A DNA stretch of 64,000 bases from Parasponia andersonii (taxonomy: Eukaryota; Streptophyta; Magnoliopsida; Rosales; Cannabaceae), in the NCBI GenBank assembly GCA_002914805.1, contig JXTB01000229.1, positions 28,813 through 92,812 on the forward strand, read 5' to 3'. Both the position numbers and the translations under genes were made by a program. Under the pieces are notes generated by a model that saw only the letters and a program-made list of their open reading frames with translations, had not been told where the DNA came from and made no database searches. The number at the start of each line of letters is the position of its first letter. Position 1 is the first letter of the stretch. Shown piece by piece: positions 1 through 11,135 of the stretch.

Positions 1-2486
1 CAGACCTTCTCACTTTGCCGATATGTATCATATCCAGGAAGAGGAGCAAAAGCAGGGACACTGGGACTTAGAGCTGGTCCCATATTCTCTTCAGGTACAT
101 GTTGAGCAGTAGTCATTCCGAAGAGCTTGCTAAAGCAACGAGGGACTCCTCCCGTCAACTTGTTCTCAGCAAGATCCATGATTTGAAGATCAGTAAGTTG
201 ACATAGTTGTGAAGGAATACTACCAGTCAACATATTGTTTCGAAGCCTGAGAATTCGCAGTTTCATAAAGTTCTTTCCGTTAATCCTGGTTGGTATAGCT
301 CCAGAGAAATTATTTTCTCCAAGATCAAGAAGTTCTAACGCATTGCAATTGCTTAAGGCTAGAGTGAGCTCTCCGTTGAGACTATTGTTGTTCAACTGCA
401 ACCATGTCAGGGAGTAGAGGTTCCCAATTGAGCTTGGAATGCGCCCAGATAACTTGTTGGATGACAGATTAATGAGATAAAGTGGAGACGTGTGTCTCCA
501 ACAATTAGAAATTTCCCCAGATAACCTGTTTCCTGAAAGATCTAGAGCTTGTAGTTGGTCTAGTCTGCATAATGAGTCTGGTAGTAAACCATTTATCAGG
601 TTGTCGCTGAGAAGTAAAGTCCTCAATCCAGGGATTTTATCTGCAATATTCGCTGGAAGGTTTCCACTGATTTGGTTTGCAGAGAGATCCAAATAAGAAA
701 GATTCATGCCACCAAGCCATGTTGGGAACTTTCCCGAGATACTAGCATTTGAAAGATCTAGTTTTTCTAGCTCCTTTTGAGTTTGAATCCAAAGGGGAAA
801 TTGAGATCCAATTGCACAAGATGACATGTTTATGGAGGAGAGACTAAAAGGAGGGATCCAATCCGATTTCAATTTGCAAGTCAGAAGGTTGGAACCAATT
901 TCCAGAGTTCTCAGCCCTGAAAGGTTGGCAAAGTGAAGTTCAGAAACAATACCTTCTAACGAATTATTAGAAATATCCATGGTATTTAGGTTAACTAGTT
1001 GGCCAAGACTGCTGGGAATAGATCCACTCAACAAGTTATCCGAAAGATCTAATTGTTTCAAGGCCGACAATCTCCCCAATGATTGTGGAATAGCCCCAGT
1101 CAACCGATTGTTAGAAAGATCTAATTGTTTCAAGGCCGACAATCTCCCCAATGATTGTGGAATAGCCCCAGTCAACTGATTGTTAGAAAGATCTAGTAGT
1201 TCCAAGGCTGACAATCCATCCAATGATTGTGGAATGATTCCATTCAATTGATTATTTGAAAGATCTAGTTGTTTCAAGATCGACAACTGTCCAAATGATG
1301 ATGGAATTGGACCATATAAAGAACTTGAGCGAAGATTTAGGTACTTCAAACCTTTGAGTTGCCCTAGCCAATCTGGCATACTACCAACAATTTCGTTATT
1401 CCTTAAACTCAGAGACTCTAAATCATATGCGAGGCATCTTGATGAATTCTCATTACTTCCTAACACCTCCCCATGAAAGTTGTTGTAAGACAAATCTAAC
1501 GATTTTAAGGAACGATGATTATTTAGCATTGATAGTAACCCACCTTCAATGTTTTCAAACATATTCCCTGAAAGACTAAGATGGACAAGGCCTTTTCGAT
1601 TACCCAACCAGAGTGGAACAGTTGAATTGAAAAGATTAAGGGAAAGATCAAGTTCTCTAAGTGAAGTCATATTTTGGAGAGAATTTGGAATTGGTCCATC
1701 AAGCCGATTAAACCTAAGATCTAGGAATTGAACACTTGCAAGGAAGGTGGAATTACCAGAACCACTAGGAAAGTGGCTCCTTTGGATTCCACAACCCAAC
1801 AATCTTAACTCTAACAAAGAAGGAAGCGTGTTGAGTACCTGCATTGAATCATGTGCCTTAATGAGGTCCACGAAGCTCATGTCTAGGTATTCCAAGGACA
1901 AAAGACCAGAAAGCCACCCGAAATTATCGGCACGTAATTCCTGAAAATGCAAAAAGTCTAAAGCGCTGAGGTCAAGAGTTTGCAAGCTAGTTAGGTTTCC
2001 AAGCCGATGGGGAATCATTCCATAAAATCCTGCAGTGGAGAGATTAAGATACCTCAGATGCTTTAAGGAACCAAGGAACTTCGGAATAGGGCTACGAAAG
2101 AAGTTTCCACTCAGGTCCAAGTATTCCAAATGCTTCAACTCCAGCAAACAAGGATTAACCTCAGTGGCAGATAATTTCTCGCGAAAATTGTACACGTAGG
2201 ATTCGTAAAAATCTTCCAAGACTGAATAATTTGTTGGTCCGAGATCAAGCTTGACGACATGTCCAGTATCTTTATTACAACTTATTCCTTTCCAATGGCA
2301 GCAATCCGTACCAGTCCAAGAGACCAACCGGTTTGAAGGATCATCAAAACTTTGTTTCAGCTTTAGCAGAGCTTTTCTCTCCCCTTCTATGCAACCGAAG
2401 GTCGAGTTTCTGCAAAAACATGATCGTATTCCCTCAGTGAACAGTACAGCTAGTACGAAAAATCCAACACTCAAAAATTTCACCAT
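1..2486 (-). CDS. LRR receptor-like protein, EIX/Ve type (RLP_A), 3' end beyond window
   Basis: One uninterrupted frame of 828 codons runs from ATG at 2486-2484 off the left edge; I translated it throughout and saw no stop. It starts MVKFLSVGFFVLAVLF, a signal peptide, then a cap with CIEGERKALLKLKQSF and a paired-Cys motif (DCCHWKGISC), as in the LRRNT_2 domain. An extracellular LRR array follows (LDLSNNQLTGAIPxSLGxL type), then a loop-out-like segment near the edge (FSKLFGMTTAQ...). The last LRRs, transmembrane helix and short tail lie outside the window. RLPs of this family sit in the plasma membrane, lack a kinase and signal through SOBIR1/BAK1-type kinases; the ligand cannot be inferred. 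RLP_B is a close paralogue and its start aligns with this ATG (both preceded by the same CAAAG context). No intron is needed. Confidence 0.93.
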   Translation of the reverse strand, partial: MVKFLSVGFFVLAVLFTEGIRSCFCRNSTFGCIEGERKALLKLKQSFDDPSNRLVSWTGTDCCHWKGISCNKDTGHVVKLDLGPTNYSVLEDFYESYVYNFREKLSATEVNPCLLELKHLEYLDLSGNFFRSPIPKFLGSLKHLRYLNLSTAGFYGMIPHRLGNLTSLQTLDLSALDFLHFQELRADNFGWLSGLLSLEYLDMSFVDLIKAHDSMQVLNTLPSLLELRLLGCGIQRSHFPSGSGNSTFLASVQFLDLRFNRLDGPIPNSLQNMTSLRELDLSLNLFNSTVPLWLGNRKGLVHLSLSGNMFENIEGGLLSMLNNHRSLKSLDLSYNNFHGEVLGSNENSSRCLAYDLESLSLRNNEIVGSMPDWLGQLKGLKYLNLRSSSLYGPIPSSFGQLSILKQLDLSNNQLNGIIPQSLDGLSALELLDLSNNQLTGAIPQSLGRLSALKQLDLSNNRLTGAIPQSLGRLSALKQLDLSDNLLSGSIPSSLGQLVNLNTMDISNNSLEGIVSELHFANLSGLRTLEIGSNLLTCKLKSDWIPPFSLSSINMSSCAIGSQFPLWIQTQKELEKLDLSNASISGKFPTWLGGMNLSYLDLSANQISGNLPANIADKIPGLRTLLLSDNLINGLLPDSLCRLDQLQALDLSGNRLSGEISNCWRHTSPLYLINLSSNKLSGRIPSSIGNLYSLTWLQLNNNSLNGELTLALSNCNALELLDLGENNFSGAIPTRINGKNFMKLRILRLRNNMLTGSIPSQLCQLTDLQIMDLAENKLTGGVPRCFSKLFGMTTAQHVPEENMGPALSPSVPAFAPLPGYDTYRQSEKV
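1042..1212 (-). repeat. 72-bp tandem LRR duplication inside RLP_A
   Basis: Units 1069-1140 and 1141-1212 are nearly identical 72-bp direct repeats (24 codons, one LRR); identity extends upstream to about 1042. The reading frame is kept. The duplicated repeats encode LTGAIPQSLGRLSALKQLDL-type LRRs, so this looks like a recent one-LRR expansion. Confidence 0.9.
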
Positions 2487-5110
2487 CTTTGAGCACCAAC
2501 TAGTTCTGAAATGCAAAACAGCGGTTCTATAGTAATATTATTCCAAAGGCTACTAATTAAGTAGTCACTAGCTAGGCGTGAACAATGAAAATAAATTAAA
2601 TAATGTTTGACATTCAAATATGCTTGCAAATTGAAAATATTCCGAGTCAAAAGAGGCTGCTTCGCACAAATGGACCCCATATTGACTTCTCTGTTTCTGT
2701 CTTTTATGTAAATTTTTGTTATTATTGGAAATTATTCCGATCCATGACTTAATTGCAATCCGATTCTCTCGTCTTTATGTGACTTTGGGAAAATTCTAGT
2801 TTACTTAGACCATATTCCTAATGGTGTTAGTTTTTACTAGATTGGTCCTCTCTGGATCTCTTAATCTCTAGTTAGCCAAGTAGAAAACTTATTTAAGCTA
2901 GGAGATTCCATAGACGACAAAAATACAGGACTGATAGACTATCCCTTGAAATTTCCAGATAATGACTTAGAAAGTATCACTAATCAATGAACATTGACGT
3001 ATTCTACATGAGAGTCAACCGACAATGGCAGACACTTCCAAGTGTAGGAAGACTTCAAAGTCGTTGCTTGTTAAAGAAAATGTTTGTGTAGAAATTTCTT
3101 CCTTGAAAAATAACGTACCAAGAAGTATACAAAATCTTCACAACTGAACTATCCAACTTACTAATCAACAAGCTAGCTAGAGAAAAGATTTTTGAGCTGA
3201 AATTAAAGTTAGCGTTACGCGTTTTTAAAAAACATAAGGAGATACAATCCAAAAATGTAAGCATGAATTAAGCGTTTCAAGATCAACTTAAGTACTTGAC
3301 AATTTCATGTTCAAAAAAAAAAAAAAAAACAGGAAAAAAAAAACAAAAAAGAGAGAGGAAAGTCTCTAGATAGAATAGAGCAGTGAAAAAGACAAGAAGG
3401 GGACTTGAATGTTAAACGTAACTAGTCTAAATTACAGCTGTAGTGTTTTGTCCATATGCAATTTCCTTTTATAAATCTAGTCATAATCATAATCTTACTC
3501 TTACCATTTGCAGTATCTTGTTTAACGCTGTTCCTGGCAACTTTCTATAGTGGTGGAGAGGAAATCAATCAGCTAAATTTCTAGTAATTCCGCGACACAA
3601 ACAAAGGTTGGAGAGACAGATTACTCGTAACTTGTTCAACAATCTGATCGCTGTACGGGATTAATAAAATTGGTTCTGTAAGCAATAAGACACAAGATTG
3701 TTGCGTAATAAAAAAATCATAAAGGGTAGTTATTTAATTTAGAGATGACAGCAAAAGAAATAACTCGATTTTTGAGCTCTTAAAAAAAAAAAAATCCCTC
3801 CGACTTTTTAGAACTGCAAAATAATATTTTTAAATTTTAGATTTATGCAAATTTATACTATATAGTGGCCAATTTTACATTCAAAAGACAGTACTACCTC
3901 TCGTTAACTTGATAGAAAAAATATTAAACACTTATATAGTTTCTAAATATATTTAATAATTAGTTTATTTAAATTTAAATTTATTATTTAAAAAGAATTA
4001 GAAAAATAAAAAAAACATTTATTGGACTTTTTTGATAAAATATTTAGCGTTTAAACATTTTAAATTACTTAAAAAAGATATTTGTGTCTTTTTACTTCGC
4101 TCAGCCAAAAAATTTAGATATCAATGTATTATTTTGCATAATTGAAACGTGACTTTAAAAAAAAAAGAAAAGAAGAAAATGAGGGTATTTATTTTTTTAT
4201 TATCCCATTAATTTATGAATAACAAGAGTTTCTTTTGCATACGACAGCATATACACAAGTGACAATATTAAATCAAAACCATACTAGAAGCTACGTTGTC
4301 GTATAACAACGTTTCCAAAATCCAAATGATACTATTTTACAAAAGACGACCAAGTTATAAGACATGATTCGGAAAACAAAAAGGCAATTTAATTTAAAAC
4401 GACAAAGTTTTGTAAATGCATATTTCTAAAACGATAACAATTCCAATAAGAACAACTAAATATGATAAAATGACAGACTTGACAGTCTAGAAGAACGTAC
4501 TTAAAAACAAGTATAATTTCTAATAAACGAAAAAAAGAGGTAAGTTTAATAGTCGTGGGGTCACCAAAAAAAAGAGTCTATGCGGGGTCACCTAAAAAAG
4601 ACGTAAGGTTTATTACTTTTTAATTTTTGTTGCTTTATTAAGCTCATTTTCTTCCTATGCGAATACATAGTGTTAATTCTTAAGCCTATTTTAATCCCAT
4701 GTCAATTTGATTGTTTTCAAAAGCTCATTTTAATCTCTATAAATTGATAATAACTATATTTAAGCATGCATCACGTACAATGTATGAATTGTTAATAACT
4801 ATATTCCCCTCTAATGGAGGGTTCTAATTAGTCATTTACTCAAAAAAAAAAAAAAAAAAAAAAAGAATCCTAAGTTTGAATCTCCTGTCAATTTCCAAGT
4901 TAAAAAGGAACCGGACTTCTCCAGAAAAATTATAAAGGCCAAGAAAATATTTATGTAAAAATTTATTGCACTAATATCCTTAAACTTTAAAAATATTACA
5001 CGAGTCACCCTTTATTAGTCAAATTTAAGAGGTTTTATTGTACTTTGACATTGATATAATGTGCCAACATAATGTTTAAATCATTGAAATGAGAAGACAT
5101 AGGCATAGTA
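2487..5110. other. Upstream region of RLP_A, no gene seen
   Basis: AT-rich intergenic DNA. The part near 2690-2830 resembles 19130-19200 (shared GTCTTT.ATGTGA...GAAAATTCTAGTTT...ACT), so it is probably flank shared by the duplicated cluster. A poly-A run lies at about 4842-4864. The short ORF at 3055-3264 on the minus strand has no recognisable feature and I do not support it. Confidence 0.5.
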
Positions 5111-5480
5111 TGTTAGAAATAAATTTTTTTGTGACTCATTAGGCCATAGTTTAGTTATTTGGGCTTGTGTTGTGAGTTGAACTTGTTTTGGTGTGTGTAT
5201 CTAATAACCCATAATTTAATATCCAAGTTTCTAGAGTATTCTTATATTTTCTAGATTACTCTTATATTTGCTAGATTGTATAATTAATGAGATAGTTGGA
5301 GGTTACATAGAGCATCTAGAATCATCTTTGGAGTAGTATAAATAAAGTGCTCATTCTCCCATTTTGTATTAAGCAAAAGAGAAACAATTCAAGTAATAAT
5401 ACAAGTTCTTTTCTTTCATCAAAATTCTCTCTAGTTTCTTCCTTAGCCTTTTTAGCCTTAAAAATCTCCTATTTCCAACA
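5111..5480 (+). repeat. Copia-1 5' LTR
   Basis: 370 bp, TG...CA ends, same sequence family as the 3' LTR and the Copia-2 LTRs. It carries a TATA box (5337-5344) in a TAGTATAAATAAAG context. The pair differs by many substitutions and small indels, so the insertion is old. Confidence 0.93.
5337..5344 (+). promoter_or_regulatory. TATA box of Copia-1 LTR promoter
   Basis: TATAAATA in the 5' LTR. The same motif sits at the equivalent place in the Copia-2 LTRs (minus strand, about 29210-29217 and 30084-30091). Transcription would start shortly downstream inside the LTR. Confidence 0.6.
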
Positions 5481-5483
5481 AAG

Positions 5484-5495
5484 TGGTATCTGAAC
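5484..5495 (+). other. Copia-1 primer binding site
   Basis: TGGTATCTGAAC starts three bases after the LTR and resembles the usual TGGTATCAGAGC complement of initiator Met-tRNA, with substitutions. Confidence 0.75.
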
Positions 5496-5753
5496 GAAGT
5501 TGTGAGTTCTCATGAAATTCTAAGTATACTCTGTGGTTATAGCTTTGACTGATATTCTACATTAGAAAAGAATTATTGAGATTGAGAGTATTATCTATTT
5601 ATTCCAAACATACTACTATTACATGTCAAATCGAAACGCTTGACGAGACGAAAATGCAGCCACAAAAATTAGCCCAATCGGAGACCGAATAGTCTAAACC
5701 AATTGTCAGAAGTTTACTATCATAACTGAGTCAACTCGTCGAGTTAGAGCTGT

Positions 5754-5899
5754 TTGACCAAGCCGTCATAGCCGTTGACTAAGCTGTTAGAGTCATTGAC
5801 TAAGCCATCAGAGCCATTGGGCCGTGCCGTTGACTATGCCGTCAGAGTTAGAGATCGCGTCATTGACTATTGACTGAGTGTTGACTTTGACCGTTGACT
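5754..5899 (+). promoter_or_regulatory. Array of nine W-box motifs in the Copia-1 leader
   Basis: TTGAC[C/T] occurs nine times in 146 bp, at 5754, 5775, 5796, 5830, 5863, 5870, 5881, 5887 and 5894, all on the sense strand, between the primer binding site and gag. TTGAC[C/T] is the core of the WRKY-binding W-box. The array is also present, twice, in Copia-2. Whether WRKY factors bind it is inference. Confidence 0.6.
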
Positions 5900-5996
5900 T
5901 TAACTAAGTCGATATACAAGTCAATCTTAAGGTTTTTTGACTTTCCAGATCTATCTGTGTAGTCGAAATTTCTAAAAATTTATTCTATTAAGAGTT

Positions 5997-6990
5997 ATGG
6001 CTACCGATAGTTTAGCATCTCTTTAAGTTCCACCACTTCAAGGCAGTAATTTTGATAACTGAACTATCAAAATGAAAGTCCTCCTTGGAGCACATGACAT
6101 TTGGAAAGTAGTAGAGAAAAGCTACAAAGAGCCAAGAGATGAGGCAACACTATCCTCAACACAGAAGGATAGTTTAAAAGATTCAAAAAAGAGAGACAAA
6201 AAAGCTTTCTTCTTCATCTACTAGGCCTTAGATGACGACGGGTTTGAGAAAATCTCAAGTGTAACCTCTACTAAGGAAGTATGGGAAAAACTTCAAATTT
6301 CATACAAAAGAGAAGAAAAGGTCAAAAAGGTCCGCTTTCAAACTGTAAGAGGAGAGTTTGATTTATTACACATGACAGAGACTGAGTCAGTCTCTGACTA
6401 TTTTTCTAGAGTTCTAACCTTCAAACTGTAAGAGGAGAGTTTGATTTATTACACATGATAGAGACTGAGTCAGTCTTTGACTATTTTTCTAGAGTTCTAA
6501 CAATTTCTAATCAAATGAAGAGAAATGGTGAGAAACTAGAAAATGTTACGATCATGGAAAAGATTCTTTGATTGTTAGATCCAAAATTTGAGAGTATTAT
6601 TACTATCATTGAGGAAACTAAAGACTTAGAAGTCATGATGATAGAACAACTCTTGGGTTCCTTGCAAACTCACAAAAAAAATAAAAAGAAGATGCAAAAT
6701 TTCAATGAGCAGCTGCTTAAGACTCAACTCCAAAAGAAAGAAGAAGATTCCGGTAATGGAGGAGGTCGTGGCCAAGGAAGAGGTCGCGGATATGAAAGAG
6801 GAGGAAGAGGATGCTTTAACAACAATTATGAAAATGAAGATAGACGAGAAAGTTTGACAAGAGGTCGTGGAAGAGGTAACCCACGGCGTTGGTATGACAA
6901 GTCCCAAATCAAGTGTCACAACTGTTAGAGATATGGTCATTATGCTTCCAAATGTGGAGCTCCAAAGAAGATGCAAGAAAGAGCCAACTA
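5997..6990 (+). pseudogene. Copia-1 gag (UBN2-like, CCHC knuckle), broken
   Basis: Starts at ATG 5997 (MATDSLASL) and meets a stop at once. Later frames give the copia gag signature (KVLLGAHDIWKVVEK; TEVWEKLQ-like; MMIEQLLGSLQ) and an RG-rich stretch (6760-6890). The knuckle at about 6912-6956 reads C-x2-C-x4-H-x4-C, but a TAG replaces the residue after the second Cys. An 83-bp direct duplication (6337-6419, 6420-6502) shifts the frame. Confidence 0.85.
6337..6502 (+). repeat. 83-bp tandem duplication within Copia-1 gag
   Basis: Two near-identical 83-bp units, each from TTCAAACTGTAAGAGG to GAGTTCTAAC. 83 is not a multiple of three, so the duplication alone disrupts gag. Copia-2 gag does not show it. 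Confidence 0.85.
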
Positions 6991-9900
6991 TGCCGAAGAT
7001 AAAAGACAAGAGAAATATATGTTGTTGTTAGCATACAAGGAGACCAATGTGTACTAAGAAAATATATGATATCTTGACAGCGAAGCAAGCAATCATATGT
7101 GTAGAAGAAGGGATATATTCGTAGAGCTTTACGAGTCGGTGACTGGGAATGTTTCATTTGGAGATGATTCCAAGGCAAAAGTAAAGGGCAAAGATAAAAT
7201 TCTCATACACTTGAGAAATAGAGAACATCAGTTTATTCCAAATGTTTTCTGCGTGTCTAACATGAAGAGTAATATTTTGAGTCTTGGCCAACTCTTAGAG
7301 AAAAGCTATGATATTCACATGAAAAAAAATAGTCTTTCTTTAAGAGATAATAAAAATAATTTAATTACCAAAGTACCAATGACAAGAAATAGAATGTTTT
7401 TATTACACATTCAAAATGATGTAGCAAAATGTCTAAAGGCTTGCTACAAAGATTCATCATGGCTTTGGCATCTAAGGTTTGGACATCTCAATTTTGGCGG
7501 CCTAGAATTATTAACAAAGAAGGAGATGATTTGAGGTCTACCCTTCATCAGTCAACCAGAGCAATTATGTGAAGGATGCTTATTGGGAAAGTAATTCAGA
7601 AGAAGCTTTCCAAGAGAATCGAGTTCCGAGCCCATAAATTGCTTGAGCTCATATATACCGACGTGTGTGGTTCAATAAGACCAAGCTCTCTCGATAAGAG
7701 TAACTACTTTCTCTTCTTTATCGATGATTTGTCAAGAAAGATTTGGGCGTATTTCTTGAAGGAGAAATTAGGAGTGTTCGAATAATTCAAGAATTTCAAA
7801 GCACTTGTTGAAAAGAAAGTGGTCGAAGTATCAAGGCAATGAGATCTGATAGAGGAGGAGAATTCACATCCTACAAGTTTCAGAAGTATTGTGAAAACAA
7901 CGGCATTCGCCGTCCTTTAATAGTACCAAGATCTCCTCAACAGAATGGTGTCACAGAAAGGAAGAATAGAACAATCTTAGACATAGCCAGAAACATACTC
8001 AAGAGCAAAGGAATGCCAAAGGAGTTTTGGGTTAAAGCTGTAGCTTGTGTAGTTTACCTGTCAAATCGCTCTCCAATAAGAAGCGTGTGGGAAAAGACGG
8101 CATAAGAAGCTTAGAGCGGAAGAAAGCCTGGAATCTCTCACCTAAAAGTATTTGGAAGCATAGATTATGCTCACATGCCTAATGAAAAGAGAACTAAGCT
8201 CGACAATAAAAGTGAAAAGTTTGTCTTTTTAGGCGACGACTCTAACTCAAAAGGCTACAATCTCTATAATCCAAGCAATGACAAAATATTATTAGTCGCG
8301 ATGTGAAGTTTGATAAAGAAAGCACCTAGAAATGGCACACACAAGAGGGAAATTATGACTTCCTACCATACATTGAAGAAGAAAGCAAGCAATGAAGAAT
8401 GAAGTAAGTAAGAGAAGAACTACAAGAGCCTGTTAACCCACCTACTTCACTAATGGCAAGCACTCATCAAGAAACAATACCAGGATTGTCTTCAAGCAGC
8501 AGTTCAAGTGAAAGGATACCAAGATTAAGGAGCTTACAAGAGATGACTTGACTCTCTTTTGTCTCCTTGCTAATTGTGAACCATTAAATTTTGATGAAGC
8601 TACACAGAGTAAAGAGTGGCGAGATGCGATGGATGAAGAAATAAACGCGATCACAAAGAATGATACATGGGAGTTTGCTATATTTCCAAAAGAGCACAAA
8701 GCAATCGACATGAAATGGGTTTACAAGGCTAAAAAGAATGCTAAAAGAGAAGTGGAGACATATAAGGCAAGATTGGTCACGAAAGGATACAGTCAAAGAC
8801 TTGACATAGACTATGATGAGGTATTTGCTCCTCTCGTCCGTCTAGAAACAGTACGATTGATCATCTCATTGGCTGCTCAAAATAAATGTAAAAATTCATC
8901 AAATGGATACCAAGTCTGCATTCTGAAATAGAGTCCTTGAAGAGGAAGTATCTATAGAGCAACCATCTGAGTATGAGATTAAGGGACAAGAAGATAAGGT
9001 CCTAAAGTTGAAGACTTTACGAGTTAAAGCAAGTACCAAGAGCATGGAATAGCCGCATCTACAAGTACTTCCAAGAAAATAACTTCATTAAATATCCTTA
9101 TGAGCATGCGTTGTACATCAAAGTAAAAGATAGAGATATCTTGATCGTGTGCCTCTATGTCGATGATTTGACCTTCACAGGGAGTAATCCATCCATGTTC
9201 GAAGAGTTTAAGAAAGCAATGATAAAGGAGTTCGAGATGACTGACATCAGACTCATGTGTTACTATCTTGGCATAGAAGTAAAGCAATAAGAAGATGAAC
9301 TTTTCATTTCACAAGAAGGCTATGCTAAGGAGATCATCAAGAAGTTCAAGATGAATGATTGCAAGACTGTCAGTACACCGATCGAATGTGGAGTCAAGCT
9401 ATCAAAGCATGATGAAGGAGAGGAAGTGGATCCAACACTCTACAAGAGCTTAGTTGGAAGTTTGCGCTACCTGACTTGCACAAGACCTGACATTCTCTAT
9501 GTTGTGGGCCTAGTCAGCCGTTACATGGAATCTCTAACAATCACTCACTTGAAAGTTGCCAAAAGAATCATTCGATATATTAAAGGTACAACTAACTTTG
9601 GTTTACGATATTCATTATCTAATAACTATAATCTTATGGGTTATAGTGACAGTGATTGGAGTAGAGACTTAGATGATCGAAAGAGTATAACTAGTTTTAT
9701 ATTCTTCATGGGAGATACTGCTTTCACATGGATATCTAAGAAACAACCAATCGTCACACTTTCAAGTTGTGAATCAAGTTGTGAAGCAGAGTATGTTGTA
9801 GCTACATCATGTGTCTGTCATACGATTTGGCTAAGAAACTTGTTGAAGAAACTATGCATTTAGCAGAATGAATCCACTGAGATCTATATTGACAATAAAT

Positions 9901-10112
9901 CAACAATTGTTTTGGTAAAGAATCTTGTCTTCCCTGATAGAAGCAAGGATATCGATACTCGCTACCATTATATAAGGGAATATGTTGCAAGAAAGGATGT
10001 GTAACTGAAGTATGTGATGACTCAAGATTAAGTGACAGATATTTTCATCAAACCACTCAAGCATGAAGATTTTCTTAAGTTAAGAAATTTACTAGGTGTC
10101 ACAAATCAAGTT
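6991..10112 (+). pseudogene. Copia-1 pol (protease, integrase, RT, RNase H), broken
   Basis: Decayed polyprotein in several frames. The protease site at about 7075-7092 reads LDSEAS where DSGAS is expected. GAG-pre-integrase lies at about 7380-7560 (WLWHLRFGHLN). The integrase core at 7650-8100 shows TDVCG, SDRGGEF and SPQQNGVTERKNRT, the usual D,D35E neighbourhoods. RT at 8560-9300 includes EWRDAMDEEI, WVYKAKKNAKREVE and CLYVDDLTFTG (around 9151-9180). RNase H at 9450-10080 has SRYMESL and DRKSITSF. Stops and frameshifts occur throughout. Confidence 0.9.
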
Positions 10113-10113
10113 T

Positions 10114-10125
10114 AAGGGGGAGGGA
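10114..10125 (+). other. Copia-1 polypurine tract
   Basis: AAGGGGGAGGGA abuts the TG start of the 3' LTR, the expected position for plus-strand priming. Confidence 0.8.
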
Positions 10126-10491
10126 TGTTAGAAATAAACTTCTTTGTGACCCATTGGGCCATAGTTTAGTTTTTTGAGTTGAGCTTGTTTTGGTGTGTGT
10201 GTGTGTGCGCGCGCTTAATAGCCCATAGTTTAATATCCAAGTTTCTAAAGTATTTTTGTATTTGTTGGATTACTCTTGTATTTGCTAGATTGTATAATTA
10301 ATTAGGTGGTTGGAGATTACATGGAGCATCTAAAGTAGTATAAATAGAGTTCTCCACCCCCTATTTTGTATTAAATAAAAGAGAAACAATTCAAGTAATA
10401 ATACAAATTCTTCTTTTTCACCAAAATTCTCTTTAATTTCTTCTTTAATTTTTCTAGCTTTTCTAGCCTTAAAAATCTCCTATTTCCAACA
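10126..10491 (+). repeat. Copia-1 3' LTR
   Basis: 366 bp, matching the 5' LTR end to end with substitutions, a GT/GC dinucleotide run near 10196-10214 and small gaps. Confidence 0.93.
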
Positions 10492-11135
10492 TAATGCACC
10501 TATGATCGTTGTTTTTTACATTATTTTCAGAAATATGGTTTAATTCTATTTTGATAAATTACTATGAGTACAATCTTTCATATTCCAATACAATAACAGT
10601 AACAATGACAGCAATAATACGGTTATACTAGACAACATTTTATACTTAGCTAGTAGCTGATACCGTCTAATAAAATTTCACGAAAAACATGGCACGACTA
10701 ACCACTAATTCAACTATATATAAAGTTACTCCGCAAAACAAAAAAAAAAAAAGAAAAAAGAAAAAGCTACGAGCAAAAACTACCAAAAGTCACAAGGCAA
10801 TATTATACAACCAACCACTAGTATAAAATACTACGTAGATTGATACAATGACACGTAGAATAAAATTTAAGAATGAGTCTGATAAAATCTAAAAAGAAAA
10901 TAAATAAATAAATAAATAAATAAAATTAACAATCAGTCCAATAAAATCAAGAAATTTTTTTAAATAAAAACAAAAGATTGGACTGATGGAATTTGGTATG
11001 ATAATAATTTTGTGATTCAGAGTATCATTTCCTGATCCTTTTTAAAAAAATTAGAGCTAATTAAAAAGGGTATTATAAATTTATTACAACCCCTCCCAAC
11101 TAAAATTTAAAAAATATACATGAAATAGGTTATTA
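10492..11135. other. AT-rich spacer with AAAT microsatellite
   Basis: No gene seen. Contains an A-rich run near 10738-10768 and an (AAAT)n microsatellite at about 10897-10925. Confidence 0.6.

Larger units (their letters stand above)
5111..10491 (+). mobile_element. Copia-1: decayed Ty1/copia LTR retrotransposon
   Basis: Direct LTRs (5111-5480 and 10126-10491) both begin TGTTAGAAATAAA and end TATTTCCAACA. An initiator-Met-type primer binding site follows the 5' LTR and a purine tract precedes the 3' LTR. Domain order is gag (UBN2-like), zinc knuckle, protease, GAG-pre-integrase, integrase, reverse transcriptase, RNase H, which is the copia order. Many stops and frameshifts make it non-autonomous. 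I found no matching 5-bp target duplication (left TAGTA, right TAATG), unlike the other three full-length elements here. It is the same family as Copia-2; the sublineage is not resolved (Tork/Tnt1-like is a guess). Confidence 0.95.

Noticed and set aside
235-2532. Several plus-strand ORFs of 60-93 codons across 235-2532
   Set aside because: They are shadows opposite the RLP_A reading frame; their LRR-like periodicity only mirrors the gene on the minus strand.
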